Source: Colocasia esculenta (Eukaryota; Streptophyta; Magnoliopsida; Alismatales; Araceae). Taken from it: a DNA stretch of 64,000 nucleotides. The translations under genes and the position numbers were made by a program. Below are positions 47,001 through 57,874 of the stretch, one piece after another. Each line of letters opens with the position of its first letter. The first letter of the stretch is position 1. Under the pieces are notes generated by a model. That model saw only the letters and a list, made by a program, of their open reading frames with translations. It had not been told where the DNA came from and ran no database searches. Location of the stretch: assembly GCA_014218235.1 (NCBI GenBank), contig CM024764.1, forward strand, positions 70,221,184-70,285,183. Reading direction: 5' to 3'.

Positions 47001-48030
47001 AATTGGCCATCCCCAGATGTTCTATGGTGAATTCGAACCTGGAGGCCATTAATAATACCACCTCCCCTCTCCCCCCCATGAACCCTGAACACCTCACTTA
47101 AAAAAGCCTGCTGCAATCATGTCACTGTTCGCTTTCTTTTTTGGAAAAAAGAAAAAAAAGAAGAAAGAAACTTACTCTTGAGTGAAGCATTCGCCTGCAA
47201 CGACCCGGCAACCACCTCAGGGGCTTTCTTTCTGGGCACAGCGGAAAAAGGCCGGCTGGCTTGTGTGGGCAATTTGAATTAGGAGGCAGTAATCAACTCT
47301 AGTAGTTTACTCCATGGAACAAGAATGCATGATTCATAGAACTCTGGTGACACGACACATAATGCAACACGGATCACAATGCAGTGCGGATGACCCACAT
47401 GGAGAAGAGAGAGAAGCAAGAAGAACCCGGAGGGGAAGGTTTGGAAGCAGGCGGAAACAAGCAGAGAGGACAAAGAGAGGAACCCAACGGCAACCGGAAT
47501 AACAAACACAAGAAGCAGCTGCAACAGGCATAGGAAGCTCCGCCGAAGGAAGATGAGACCGGCAGCGAAGGAAGAAGGGACGAACAAATGTACAAATTAT
47601 AGTTTTAAATGTAGCAGTAGTCGTAGTAGTAGTAACGTCCGTAATGCGGGACACACATATACAGCACAAACAACGTCCGGCTTGCTCTTTAGAAGCTAAT
47701 TTACCCGGATGAAACCAGAGTTAAAGAAAAAAGAAGTAAGGAGAGAGAGAAAAGAGCCATACGAATGCTTCTGATGAACATACAGATTCACATCGTCATA
47801 TGCTGTGTCCTATTTGAGCTTGTCCACAGAGGGATGCGTGGTACGCGGCATAATATATGGCGGAAAAGGTTGAGGAAACAGTCTGGAAGAAAGCTGGGGA
47901 AAGGACAATGCCAAACCTGGAACCACCCTCGACCCGGGGGACAAAATGATGGCTTCCGTTAATCTATATGCACTAATCAGCTGTTACAGCAAGCAATTGT
48001 AACCTCTCAGTGGTCGCAGGGGAAGGAAGA
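44070..48030. other. Intergenic region between the TE nest and the zinc-finger gene
   Basis: I recognise no gene. Two overlapping plus-strand frames (44387-44847) and overlapping minus-strand frames (46534-47116) lack known domains and show no codon signature. Low-complexity features are a C14 run at 46237-46250, a GA/GT microsatellite at about 46472-46511 and an A/G-rich stretch near 47125-47170. Confidence 0.6.
46472..46511. repeat. (GA)n(GT)n microsatellite
   Basis: About 9 GA units are followed directly by about 11 GT units. Confidence 0.95.
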
Positions 48031-48361
48031 ATTCCCAGACGACGAAAAAAAATTTTTTTAACAGCTTTACGGATGAAATTAAGCGAAGAAGAATGAGGAA
48101 GAGGAATCTGCAGTCAGCAAGCAACGGCGATGGAGGAGGTGGTGGAAGGGGGAAGAAACAGATTGAAGTGGGCATGGAGGTTTCAGGTTTCACACATCGA
48201 ATTCCAATCAGAGCGGGGAATATGAAGAACAGGGTTCAGAGATCTCCCCCTACCTCTCGTGGGACCACCGGCAAAATGCTCAATTTGCTTGCTTTGCGGC
48301 ATCTAATTGGGGAACCCCAGAGCTGAACTCCCAAACAAGTCGAGCTCCAAATCGAGCTCTT

Positions 48362-49687
48362 CTACTGCTCCGCATCGAAGACCGCGGACATCTCCACTTC
48401 CTCGTCCATTGGAGCTGGTAGATTAAGATCTATCAAGCTCTCCCCGGCAAACTTCCTGGTAAAGTTGGTGCCGCCGGGACAAGGACCACCACCAGTAGCA
48501 GTAGCAGCAGAAGCAGAAGCAGCTGTGGCTGCGGCAACATCGCTAGCAGCAGCATGAGAAGGAAGTAGCACAGAGGGATTCATTGAGCTGGAGCTGTAGG
48601 CAAGATGGGATCTTTTGTGGCCTCCCAGGGCCTGGCCGGAGCCGAACACTCTGAAGCAAACAGGGCACTCGTGAACCCTCCGATCGGTGGAGACAGCCGG
48701 CCGGAAGGCATTCACTTCGGTGTCGTGGATCTGATGACCGAGGTGGCCATCGCCATGCTCGTACTCCTTCTCTTCCTCGAAGGCCACCTCAGCGTGGGCG
48801 TGAGTGGGGAACCTCACCGGCGATGGCGCTGCGGCGCATGCCCTGGCGTTCTTGTGACTCGCCCGGTGCCCGCCCAGCGCCTGGTACGAGCGGAACACCT
48901 TACCACAAGTTCCGCACTGGTACCTCCTCCGCCCTCCCTTCCGCGATCTGACGACGGCGACACGCTCCTCCTCCGACCCAGCGTCTAGCTGCTGTTCTTC
49001 CTCCTCTCCCTCGTCCTCTTCCTCCTCCGCCACCACGTCCCGGTGGGTCTTCCTCCTCTTGGCCTCGGCGGTGGAGGAGTCGGTGGTGGTCCAGACGTCG
49101 CGCGAGAGGATCATGAGGCAGCGGGCGACGTCCTCCTCCGGGGTGGTGTCGGAGACGGAGCTGACGGGCTCTGGCTCGAAGGAGGCCTCGGGCCCGGGCG
49201 GCGGCAGCTGGGGGGCGCGGAACCGGCGGCGGCGGCTGGATCGGCGGCGGAGGGGCGGCGGCTTCGACGACTCCGTCTCGCTCTCCCGGTCCTGGAGGAC
49301 GACGGAGGAGCCTGCGGCGGCGGCGGCGGCGGCGGCGTAGTCTGCAGCAGCGAAGGTGGAGGAGAACTCCGGATCCACAAGGCGGTAGCTTTTTCTCGGG
49401 TTCTCGCGCAACCCATAGTAGGCGAGCTGCTTAGCTTCACCGCCAACGGCCATGCCCGCCTCTGCTGCCGCCGCTGCCTCCTGCTCTGCTACTTCCGCTT
49501 CAAGCTCGGCCGCTTCCTGTTGACCATGGGAGGCGGACGAAGAAGACGACGGCGAGGGGGACAAGTTCTGGAGCTGGGCCTTCATGGCGGCCATTGTGGC
49601 GGATGCGACGTGGGAGCGCATGTGCCCTCCCAGGGCCCTTCCGTTGGAGAACCGGCGGAAGCAGAGCTTGCAAGTGTGCCAGTCCAT
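48362..49687 (-). CDS. Three-finger Q-type C2H2 zinc-finger protein, ZAT1/4/9-like, with EAR motif
   Basis: It is an intronless 441-residue frame. Finger 1 is at residues 6-26 (CKLCFRRFSNGRALGGHMRSH in two parts: CKLC, then ALGGHMRSH), finger 2 at about 255-279 (CGTC, YQALGGHRASH) and finger 3 at about 338-360 (CPVC, GQALGGHKRSH). The QALGGH signature marks the plant-specific C2H2 family. Finger 1 has the R-ALGGH variant. An EAR-type repression motif LIDLNLP lies near residue 416. Between fingers there are poly-Ala, Ser and Glu runs, a basic RRRSSRRRR patch around residue 150 that could aid nuclear import, and acidic EEEEDEGEEEE. One finger at the very N-terminus and two toward the C-terminus is the layout of Arabidopsis ZAT1/ZAT4/ZAT9. 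It is expected to act as a nuclear DNA-binding repressor. The exact orthologue is not resolvable here. The coding region is GC-rich, unlike its AT-rich flanks. Confidence 0.96.
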   Translation of the reverse strand: MDWHTCKLCFRRFSNGRALGGHMRSHVASATMAAMKAQLQNLSPSPSSSSSASHGQQEAAELEAEVAEQEAAAAAEAGMAVGGEAKQLAYYGLRENPRKSYRLVDPEFSSTFAAADYAAAAAAAAGSSVVLQDRESETESSKPPPLRRRSSRRRRFRAPQLPPPGPEASFEPEPVSSVSDTTPEEDVARCLMILSRDVWTTTDSSTAEAKRRKTHRDVVAEEEEDEGEEEEQQLDAGSEEERVAVVRSRKGGRRRYQCGTCGKVFRSYQALGGHRASHKNARACAAAPSPVRFPTHAHAEVAFEEEKEYEHGDGHLGHQIHDTEVNAFRPAVSTDRRVHECPVCFRVFGSGQALGGHKRSHLAYSSSSMNPSVLLPSHAAASDVAAATAASASAATATGGGPCPGGTNFTRKFAGESLIDLNLPAPMDEEVEMSAVFDAEQ

Positions 49688-50327
49688 CGCGGGAGCTTGC
49701 TTCGGAGCTCTGGGCAGCTCTGCTCCTGCTTCTCTCTAGTAACCTCTCTCTCTCTCTCTTTGGGACTGGGAGCTCAGAGTGAGGAGAAGACGAGGGGAAG
49801 GGTGAAAGGAAGAAGCATGGGGAGGGGAGGGGAAGCGGGTGGAAGCTCGCAGGAGTAGTTGACAAGCATTCCTCACCAAAAGCCACCCAGACCACAACAA
49901 CAAGAAAAAGAGAGAGCGAGAGAGAGAGTAATTAAAAAAATAATAGGGAATTTCGATAATTAGCAAAATGACAGATTTAGATTAATAATAAGATAGGAAA
50001 AGAAGAAAAAAAACTTTATGAGACCCCTCCCAAAAAGAGAAGGCGGTCTGTGAATGGCCGGGTGTTATCATAATAACACCTCACTTCCCCTTCCCACCCC
50101 CCACAAATCCACAGGGGATTGCGAAGTTTTAATGGACTAGAGAAACCCATTCACATATAAAGAGAGAGGGAGAGAGAGAAAGAAAACGCTTGTCCCTCAA
50201 GTCATGCATCTCCATTCACTACACCACGCGTGAGCTTCTTCTTTAATCCTCTCCCCCCACACCACACCCCACCAGGCTTTTCCCCTCTCCTCCCACCCCC
50301 AACACACATATTAAAGCCCTCCACGTA

Positions 50328-50382
<55 letters not shown>

Positions 50383-50560
50383 GACCCACATAGTTTAACC
50401 TTAATGTGAGAAACATAGCTAGGGATATGTCCACTCCCCACCGGTACTAGAGGTGGGTGTGAGAGGCAGCCACCACCTCCCCACCCCAAGACTGTGAAAC
50501 CCCTTTTGGGCACCCATTCCATGTTCCACATTTTTCTCAGGGCATTGGAGGGGCAGTCGT
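49688..50560 (-). promoter_or_regulatory. 5' leader and proximal promoter region of the zinc-finger gene
   Basis: Upstream of the ATG (49687) the coding strand is rich in GA/CT runs (49744-49760, 49905-49929, 50160-50182), common in plant 5' leaders. A possible TATA (TATATGTGAA context on the minus strand, about 50150-50160) precedes them. The transcription start cannot be placed from sequence alone. Confidence 0.4.
50333..50382. repeat. (CT)n(CA)n microsatellite
   Basis: About 17 CT units are followed by about 7 CA units, in the promoter region of the zinc-finger gene. Confidence 0.95.
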
Positions 50561-50582
50561 GTCATTTCCAGCGCAACTAGTG

Positions 50583-53500
50583 ATGCTGCCGAAAGGGCGG
50601 GGGGAGCGGTAGAAACAAAGAAGAACTAAAATCGTGGCCTCTGCTGGGAACAAGTCTAAAAACCGCAAGCGACATCACTGCCTAAATAATACCACGTGGC
50701 ATCGCATCGGTTCTCTTCCTGTACCACCCCCCCCCCCCCTCCTCTTCACACACCTCTTTTGCAAACGCCATTTGTTGGTTGGTTAATAAAACATGTATAA
50801 TTAACTAATTAATTAATTACCTACTCTCCACCCCCCACCCCTCCACTCATCACCACCACCATAAGCTCCCCTTCCCTACTGTTTTGATTGGCTTAATTAG
50901 GCTAATTACAACAATTACACGAACCCCCCGCCCCCCATTCTATCATTCACTATGTTACGTATTAATGATTCGATTAATGAGTCATAATAGTCGGGGATTT
51001 ATGCGGTAAATATATTATGGGGTTTATCCTTTTTTCTTTTTCATTTTTGTCTCGTCCGTTTGGGAAACCCGGAAACTGACGAGTCCCTCCTTTTTGATTG
51101 GGGGTTTTAATGCCGACTGGTTAGGAGGTTGGGCCGGCGCACGCGCCGAACTCCACGCCCCGCGCGGAGCAGTCGACCGGGTCCGCGCCAGCCCAGCGTC
51201 GCGCCCTCCCCTCCGCCTCCGCCCCCACCCCGACCCTTCCGCGCGCGATGCCCGCCGGGGGCACGTGCCAGCGATGGCTGTGAGAGCAGACGCGTGTGGG
51301 GTGAGCAGGGTGGAACTGCAGATCTCATACCTTAGAAGGGAATCCTCTCCTCACTTTTAAGTCCATGAAAAGTCGTGGATTTCTTTTTCACAATTAATAT
51401 CGTATAAATTTTTTGCCAGCTTCTTTGCTATATTTATTTTAGCTCACGTGATATCAATTATAAATGGTGTTAAATTAATTTTAATACTTTCATATCTGAT
51501 ATATCTTAATGTAAAATACCACCGCATTCCTCTCTTCCTTATTAATTTAAAAATATATACTAGATATTATAATTATCTGTTGAGAAAGGAGATTTGTCAT
51601 AATAAATAAACTGTTTTAAATTGGAAAACAAAGAAGATCTAGACTTAAAACACCCATTAATTATGATTTTGATAAACCTGCTTAACTCCAGGGATTTTGA
51701 TGCGTACATGTGACCGGTGGAAGATGAACACCACAATCCTTTCCACTAGAAATGGGCCAGCAAGGGATTGGGCGATATGGGATAAGGTCTTATATGTGGA
51801 ACTTACATAGAGTAATTTGAGTTGCAACCTAATTTAACCTAACCTTGTTCGCATTTGAACCAACATAGAGATAGTCTACGAAAAGATTAGGGACAAAAGA
51901 TACCAGTTAGATAAGATTAAAGCAATCTGAGTTGAAACTTTTGACTTTTAACCCAAGCTGATAAGAAAGGTGTCTCGGTTAAGAAATTCTATATGGTTTC
52001 AATTTTCAAAATTTATAACCTTGATCTGTGTTTATAAGGATTCATCTAGAGAGGGGTCAACATATGACAAGCTAGACATTAATTGTTTGACCACCTAATT
52101 CAAAACTTGGGGCAACCTTGCATCCAATTAATTTAGAGAACATCTTTCTAAAAGGAAAGGAGGTTTTGAGAAAGTAACATCTTATTCCTCTTTACTGAAC
52201 CCCATTCCACATCAGATGTAACCAATCATCACATAGATCTCTTTGTATATAGAAACTATTTTATATGACTTTGGTAATAATGCTGATTTAGAATGTCTAA
52301 AATCTAATTCATCATCTAATCTCTAAGTTTAAAATTTTAAAAATTTAAATAGATTAAGACTTGAGAAAGAGTTGTTTGATAACTAACTTAAATAACATCT
52401 GAAGAGAATGAGATATATCTAGTGATTGGAGGTGACATTTGGTAGTAAGGGGGAGCGGTTGGTGATCAACGCCATGACTGGTAACTGGCGATAGATATTG
52501 GTGATCGGCGACATCGACCGATGACTGGCAAACGACGTGACTGGCAGCCAGCAACAATGGTGACAGACAATCGGCGGTAGTCAATTGGCAGCAGTCAGTT
52601 GACGGTTGATGGCCCACGAAGACGTTCGACCCTTGGCGTGCGACAGCAAGTGACAAGCGGTTGGCGACCGACAACCAATGGTTGGCACCCGACAGTCGAC
52701 ATCCGGCGCTCGATGATCAGCGATCGATAGCGACGCTGGTGGTAGATGGAGACCGACGGCTAGCACTTAGCACACAGCGGTAGCCCTCGAGCCTGACTAC
52801 AGTGTTGGACCCTCGATAGCCAACGACTGGCAGTCGACGCCCAATGATCAGCGTTTGGTGTCCGAAGACCAGCATATGACAGCTAGTCCAACCCCCCCGG
52901 TGCCTGTCACTTGACGATCGGCGACAAACAATAGGTGATTGTTGCCAAGCGATTGGCATTCGACACTAGGCGCCTGAAGACCAACAATAGGCGATAGGCG
53001 ATCAGTGGCCGATGCCCGAAAACCAGCGACACAATTGGTAAAAGTTGTCACAGCCTCACATGTTGAAAAAAAAAATGACATAACCTTCAAATTTTTAAGA
53101 GAAAATTTAAGAGAGTAGATATTTATTTAGACATAAGTTTACATATTTTCCCAAACAATCTGAAAATTTAATGTCTGACCACTTAAGACATTAGACATCT
53201 ATTAAGTGTTATTAAACCTCTTTTTCACGAGGCACATAGAATGATGTCAAAAGTTCAACTCTCACCAACTAATATGATAATATAACAAGTTAGTTTTTAA
53301 TAAAAAATAATAATTTAAAAATATTCAAAAATAATAATAATTACGTTCAAGAAAACCTACTTTTTGACTTAGATCATCTCTCTTATTAATCCATAGTAGT
53401 ATTGAGATCCAATTCAATCTCCATATATTTAAGACTGGTAGGAATGGGCCCCGGTCATAAACAACTTGAACCATTTAATATGTTCAAAGAAATAGATCGG

Positions 53501-54902
53501 GTCATCTTCTAATGGTAGAAGAACAACATTTTATCATGTCATTCTATATTGGCACATTTTGGAACTTATCTGATAGAAAATGATGAATTTAAATTTGAGA
53601 GTGAATGACAATTTAACACTAAGATCAACCATGCACCTACTTAATTATTTTAAGATCGGACAGTCAGAATAAGGATAACAAATAAGACAATAAAAGTTGC
53701 GGTTCTGCGCATATTGCATCTATGAACCACACAAAATGGGATAGCACAAATCTCACCAAAGTTACATACATCAAGTTAAATCATACATTAAGTAGCAAGC
53801 AAAATTTTCTTATGGTAAGTATAAGTTAAAACAAGGTCAGGATGAAACATCAAGTTGATGCGAAGATAAAATAATCTGGCACAACTCGCCGAACAGCTCA
53901 TCTGCCAACCAAAACGTAAACAACTTTGGTCAAAGACACAATGAAACACAGATACAAATGCCGAAATGCGACGCACAAAAACTATACATCTCCTTCCCCA
54001 CAAACCTGGCCACGCCCAGCGCGCGGGCGCTGCAGGGTGAGCAGGCGCCATCCCGAGCAATCCCCGCGCGGGGCCGCATAATGCCTGCACAGTCCCCCCC
54101 CGCCCGCCCATCATCCACCCCGGACACTGGGCTGTTCACAAGCCTCGACGTCGGCGCATGGGGAGACAGTCACAGTCTGGTTCCTCTACTGAAAAGCCAT
54201 AGCTCACAGCGCTCTCTCTCTCTCAGCCATGCACGCGGGGCCAGGGAGGAGGGGGGGACATGGGGGAGTTGGAAAGGCTGTTGCATGTACTCGAGCATAT
54301 AGACGGGCGTCTTTGCCTGCCCAGTTTTTCCGCCTCTTCGCTGTTGCATGTTCTGATCAGAATCTTCTTCTGTAGGGGAGGGAGTGCTTTTTTTTATATG
54401 ATATGGATCATACAAAAAGATCAATATGATTGTGATCTTCCTATTGGTCTCCATCCGCCCCCGGCAGACAATTCAAAGGGGAATCCAGGCTTCTTCCTCC
54501 CCCAGCTTTTCTTATATATGGTGGGTTTCCCCTTGCACAGAGCTAGCGACCAGGGGTAAGAAGTAGAACCCCCCATTCCATGGACTTGGATGAGTCTTGG
54601 AGGTTTTCGAGTACTTGGGGAAGAACTCTTGGGAGAGGCGAGAGGGGGAAACAGGGATGGTGTGGTTTGATGTGATGCCTAATTGAGTAGAGGTTGACTT
54701 AGTATGTATATAACTAGTAACAGTACAAACAGGCATCAAACAAATGTATAATGCCTCTTTATTTTATGGATAGTTTATACAACGTATACTTTATCTTGTG
54801 AAGACTAATTGTGAACTTAAGCAATGGTTTTTTTTTCCTATCTTTTTTTATCCTTAGTTATCTAGTTCTCTCTCTCATGAAAAGTAAGATAGAGTTATCA
54901 CT
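50583..54902. other. Intergenic region with low-complexity blocks
   Basis: No recognisable gene. It contains C-runs (about 50726-50740), a GC-rich CpG-dense block (51130-51290) and a degenerate GC-rich repeat zone (52430-53030). Beyond these there is unassigned AT-rich DNA, with a GC-rich patch at 54000-54130 and a CT run near 54211-54224. Confidence 0.5.
52430..53030. repeat. Degenerate minisatellite-like zone
   Basis: Many imperfect copies of short words such as ggcgatc, tggcgac, ggcgacc and cgaccga recur at irregular 10-30 bp spacing. This keeps all frames fairly open, which explains the four minus-strand ORFs without domains. Confidence 0.55.
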
Positions 54903-54911
54903 CTTTATATA
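54903..54911. repeat. 9-bp target-site duplication CTTTATATA, left copy
   Basis: It is identical to 57866-57874 on the other side of the foldback element. Nine bases is the usual Mutator-superfamily duplication length. Confidence 0.85.
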
Positions 54912-55375
54912 GGGAGAATTAATTAGGGGTCCTTGTCAGAGGGTTAGACTTAATTTGTAGTCCCTGTCAGAAAATCAGAAGTCATATGATCCTTACTTTT
55001 TGTGTTAGTTTAATTTCTAGTCCCTGTTTTTTGTTTCTAGTCCCTGCTTTTTGTTTCTCAGCATTTAATGAGTCTTGGAAGAGGAGCCGTCCTTTTAACA
55101 TCAACTTTTTCCTATTTTGCCCTTCTTCTTCTATTTTCCTAGTTACATTCGTTACAGTTGCCTTTGTATCAGTTACAATAAGCTTCTATATCAGTTACAG
55201 TAAGTCTTTATATCTGTTACAGTAAGTCTTTTTTTTCTTTATGCACTATTACATTCATTACAGTTACCTTTGTATCAGTTACAGTAGGTCTTTATATCTG
55301 TTACAGTAAGCCTTTGTAACTGTTACAGACTACAGCTATAAGCTCTTACAAAAGAAAAAAAAACTTTATTTGTTT

Positions 55376-55448
55376 GCAAGTGGTAGGATTCGAACCCAGG
55401 TCTTCACAAAGACAACATGAGATACCCTTACCACTAAGCTACAACTAC
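55376..55448 (-). repeat. tRNA-like segment, left arm
   Basis: On the minus strand it has an A box TAGCTTAGTGG and a B box GGTTCGAATCC with tRNA-like spacing. The acceptor pairing is poor, so it is a tRNA-derived relic, not a functional tRNA. It is the mirror of 57331-57402. Confidence 0.65.
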
Positions 55449-55489
55449 ATTTGTGTTACAATAGAACATATAATATATTTAATTAAGTA

Positions 55490-56045
55490 TTGTAGTAAAT
55501 ATAATACTCTATTACAACTTATGTTAAGTCTTGTTACAGTTATATCATTCCCTGTTACAGTATACATTAAGTTCTGTTACAGTAAACACTATCATCTATT
55601 ATAGTAAACATAATACTCTATTACAACTTATGTTAAGTCTTGTTACAGTCAATATCATTTCCTGTTACAATATACATTAAGTTCTGTTACAGTAAACACT
55701 ATCATCTATTATAGTAAACATAATACTCTATTACAACTTATGTTAAGTCTTGTTACAGTCAATATCATTTCCTGTTACAGTATACATTAAGTTCTGTTAC
55801 AGTAAACACTATCATCTATTATAGTAAACATAATACTCTATTACAACTTATGTTAAGTCTTGTTACAGTCAATATCATTCCCTGTTACAGTATACATTAA
55901 GTTCTGTTACAGTAAACACTATCATCTATTATAGTAAACATAATACTCTATTACAACTTATGTTAAGTTTTGTTACAGTCAATATCATTCCCTGTTACAG
56001 TATACATTAAGTTCTGTTACAGTAAACATTGTCATCTATTATAGT
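55490..56045. repeat. 110-bp tandem repeats, left arm of the foldback element
   Basis: The phrase ataatactctattacaact starts at 55501, 55610, 55720, 55830 and 55940, giving a period of 109-110 bp over five copies. Each holds several ctgttacagta words. Confidence 0.95.
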
Positions 56046-56650
56046 AAATATAACATTAACATTTGTTACAATATACATTAACTTTTGTTACAATATATAT
56101 TAAGCTCCATTACAACTTGCGTTAAGTCTTGTTACAGTATACATTAAGCTCTATTACAACTATACATTAACCTCTATTACAATATACATTAAACTTTGTT
56201 ACAGTAAGTCTTTATCTCTCTTACAGAAAGTATTTGTATCACTTACAGTAAGGCTTTATATCGTTTACAGTAAGTATTTATATCACTTACACTAAGTCTA
56301 CATATCAATTATAGAAAGCTTTCATATCATTTACAGTAAGCTTTTATATCTCCTACAGAAAGTCTCCATACTTATTACAGAAAGTCTTTATATCACTTAC
56401 ATTAAGTTCTGTTACAACAAACATTATCATCTATTACAGTAAACATTAAACTATGTTACAACAAACATTAAACATTGTAACAAAGATTAATGTATATTGT
56501 AACAACGGTTAATGTATATTATAACAAAGCTTAATGTACATTGTAATAGAGCTTAATGTATACTATAACAAGACTTAACATAAGTTGTAATAGAGCTTAA
56601 TATATATTGTAACAAAGGTTAATGTTATTGTAACAAAGCTTAACATAAGT

Positions 56651-57290
56651 TGTAATAGAGTATTATGTTTACTATAATAGATGATATTGACTGTAACAAG
56701 ACTTAACATAAGTTGTAATAGAGTATTATGTTTACTATAATAGATGATAATGTTTACTGTAACAGAACTTAATGTATATTATAACAGGGAATGATATTGA
56801 CTGTAACAAGACTTAACATAAGTTGTAATAGAGTATTATGTTTACTATAATAGATGATAGTGTTTACTGTAACAGAACTTAATGTATACTGTAACAGGGA
56901 ATGATATTGACTGTAACAAGACTTAACATAAGTTGTAATAGAGTATTATGTTTACTATAATAGATTATAGTGTTTACTGTAACAGAACTTAATGTATACT
57001 GTAACAGAGAATGATATTGACTGTAACAAGACTTAACATAAGTTGTAATAGAGTATTATGTTTACTATAATAGATGATAGTGTTTACTGTAACAAAACTT
57101 AATGTATACTGTAACAGGGAATGATATTGACTGTAACAAGACTTAACATAAGTTGTAATAGAGTATTATGTTTACTATAATAGATGATAGTGTTTACTGT
57201 AACAGAACTTAATGTATACTGTAACAGGGAATGATATTGATTGTAACAAGACTTAACATAAGTTGTAATAGAGTATTATATTTACTACAA
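56651..57290. repeat. 110-bp tandem repeats, right arm (inverted)
   Basis: tgtaatagagtattatg starts at 56651, 56714, 56824, 56934, 57044 and 57154, and a variant starts at 57264. The first spacing is 63 bp and the rest are 110 bp. It is the reverse complement of the left-arm array, with one more full unit. Confidence 0.95.
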
Positions 57291-57330
57291 TACTTAATTA
57301 AATATATTATATGTTCTATTGTAACCAAAT

Positions 57331-57402
57331 GTAGTTGTAGCTTAGTGGTAAGGGTACCTCATGTTGTCTTTGTGAAGACCTGGGTTCGAATCCTACCACT
57401 TG
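57331..57402 (+). repeat. tRNA-like segment, right arm
   Basis: The A box TAGCTTAGTGG is at 57338-57348 and the B box GGTTCGAATCC at 57383-57393. The boxes are about 34 bp apart, as in tRNA genes. The acceptor stem pairs poorly and there is no clean anticodon stem. Confidence 0.65.
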
Positions 57403-57874
57403 CAAACAAATAAAGTTTTTTTTTTCTTTTGTAAGAGCTTATAGCTATAGTCTGTAACAGTTACAAAGGCTTACTGTAACAGATATAAAGACCTACTGTA
57501 ACTGATACAAAGGCAACTGTAATGAATGTAATAGTGCATAAGAAAAAAGGCTTACTGTAACAGATATAAAGGATTACTGTAACTGACATAGAAGCTTACT
57601 GTAACTGATACAAAGGCAACTATAACGAATGTAACTAAGGAAATAACAGAAGAAGGAAGGGCAAAATAGGAAAAAGTTGATGTTAAAAGGACGGCTCCTC
57701 TTCCAAGACTCATTAAATGCTGAGAAACAAAAAGCAGGGACTAGAAACAAAAGCAGGGACTAGAAATTAACTAACACAAAAAGTAAGGATCATATGACTT
57801 CTAATTTTCTGACAGGACTACAAATTAAGTCAACACTCTGACAGGGACCCCTAATTAATTCTCCCCTTTATATA

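Larger units (their letters stand above)
54912..57865. mobile_element. Non-autonomous Mutator-like foldback element
   Basis: This is a 2954-bp near-palindrome. The left end gggagaattaattagggg is the reverse complement of the right end. The first about 470 bp of each arm match at roughly 95% by eye, and the arms extend as inverted tandem repeats to about 56200 and from about 56480, leaving a loop of about 280 bp. The 9-bp TSDs are exact. There is no transposase or other ORF of note. Long terminal inverted repeats plus 9-bp duplications fit MULEs; the transposase must come from elsewhere. Confidence 0.88.

Noticed and set aside
46534..47116. Two overlapping minus-strand ORFs of 187 and 160 codons as a gene
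   Set aside because: They are in different frames over the same bases, with low-complexity composition, no recognised motif and no visible splice structure.
49043..49858. Plus-strand 271-codon ORF (Gly-rich)
   Set aside because: It is the opposite strand of the zinc-finger gene. The GC-rich third positions there keep the reverse frame open, and it has no domain.
54200..54560. Possible microRNA precursor near the CT-rich block
   Set aside because: I compared it by eye with common conserved plant miRNAs and found no match or convincing hairpin.
55490..57290. CRISPR-like array because of regular 110-bp units
   Set aside because: The units are head-to-tail tandem repeats without unique spacers, within an inverted-repeat transposon in a plant genome.
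55376..57402. Functional tRNA genes
   Set aside because: The A and B boxes are good, but the acceptor and anticodon stems do not pair and there is no proper anticodon loop.
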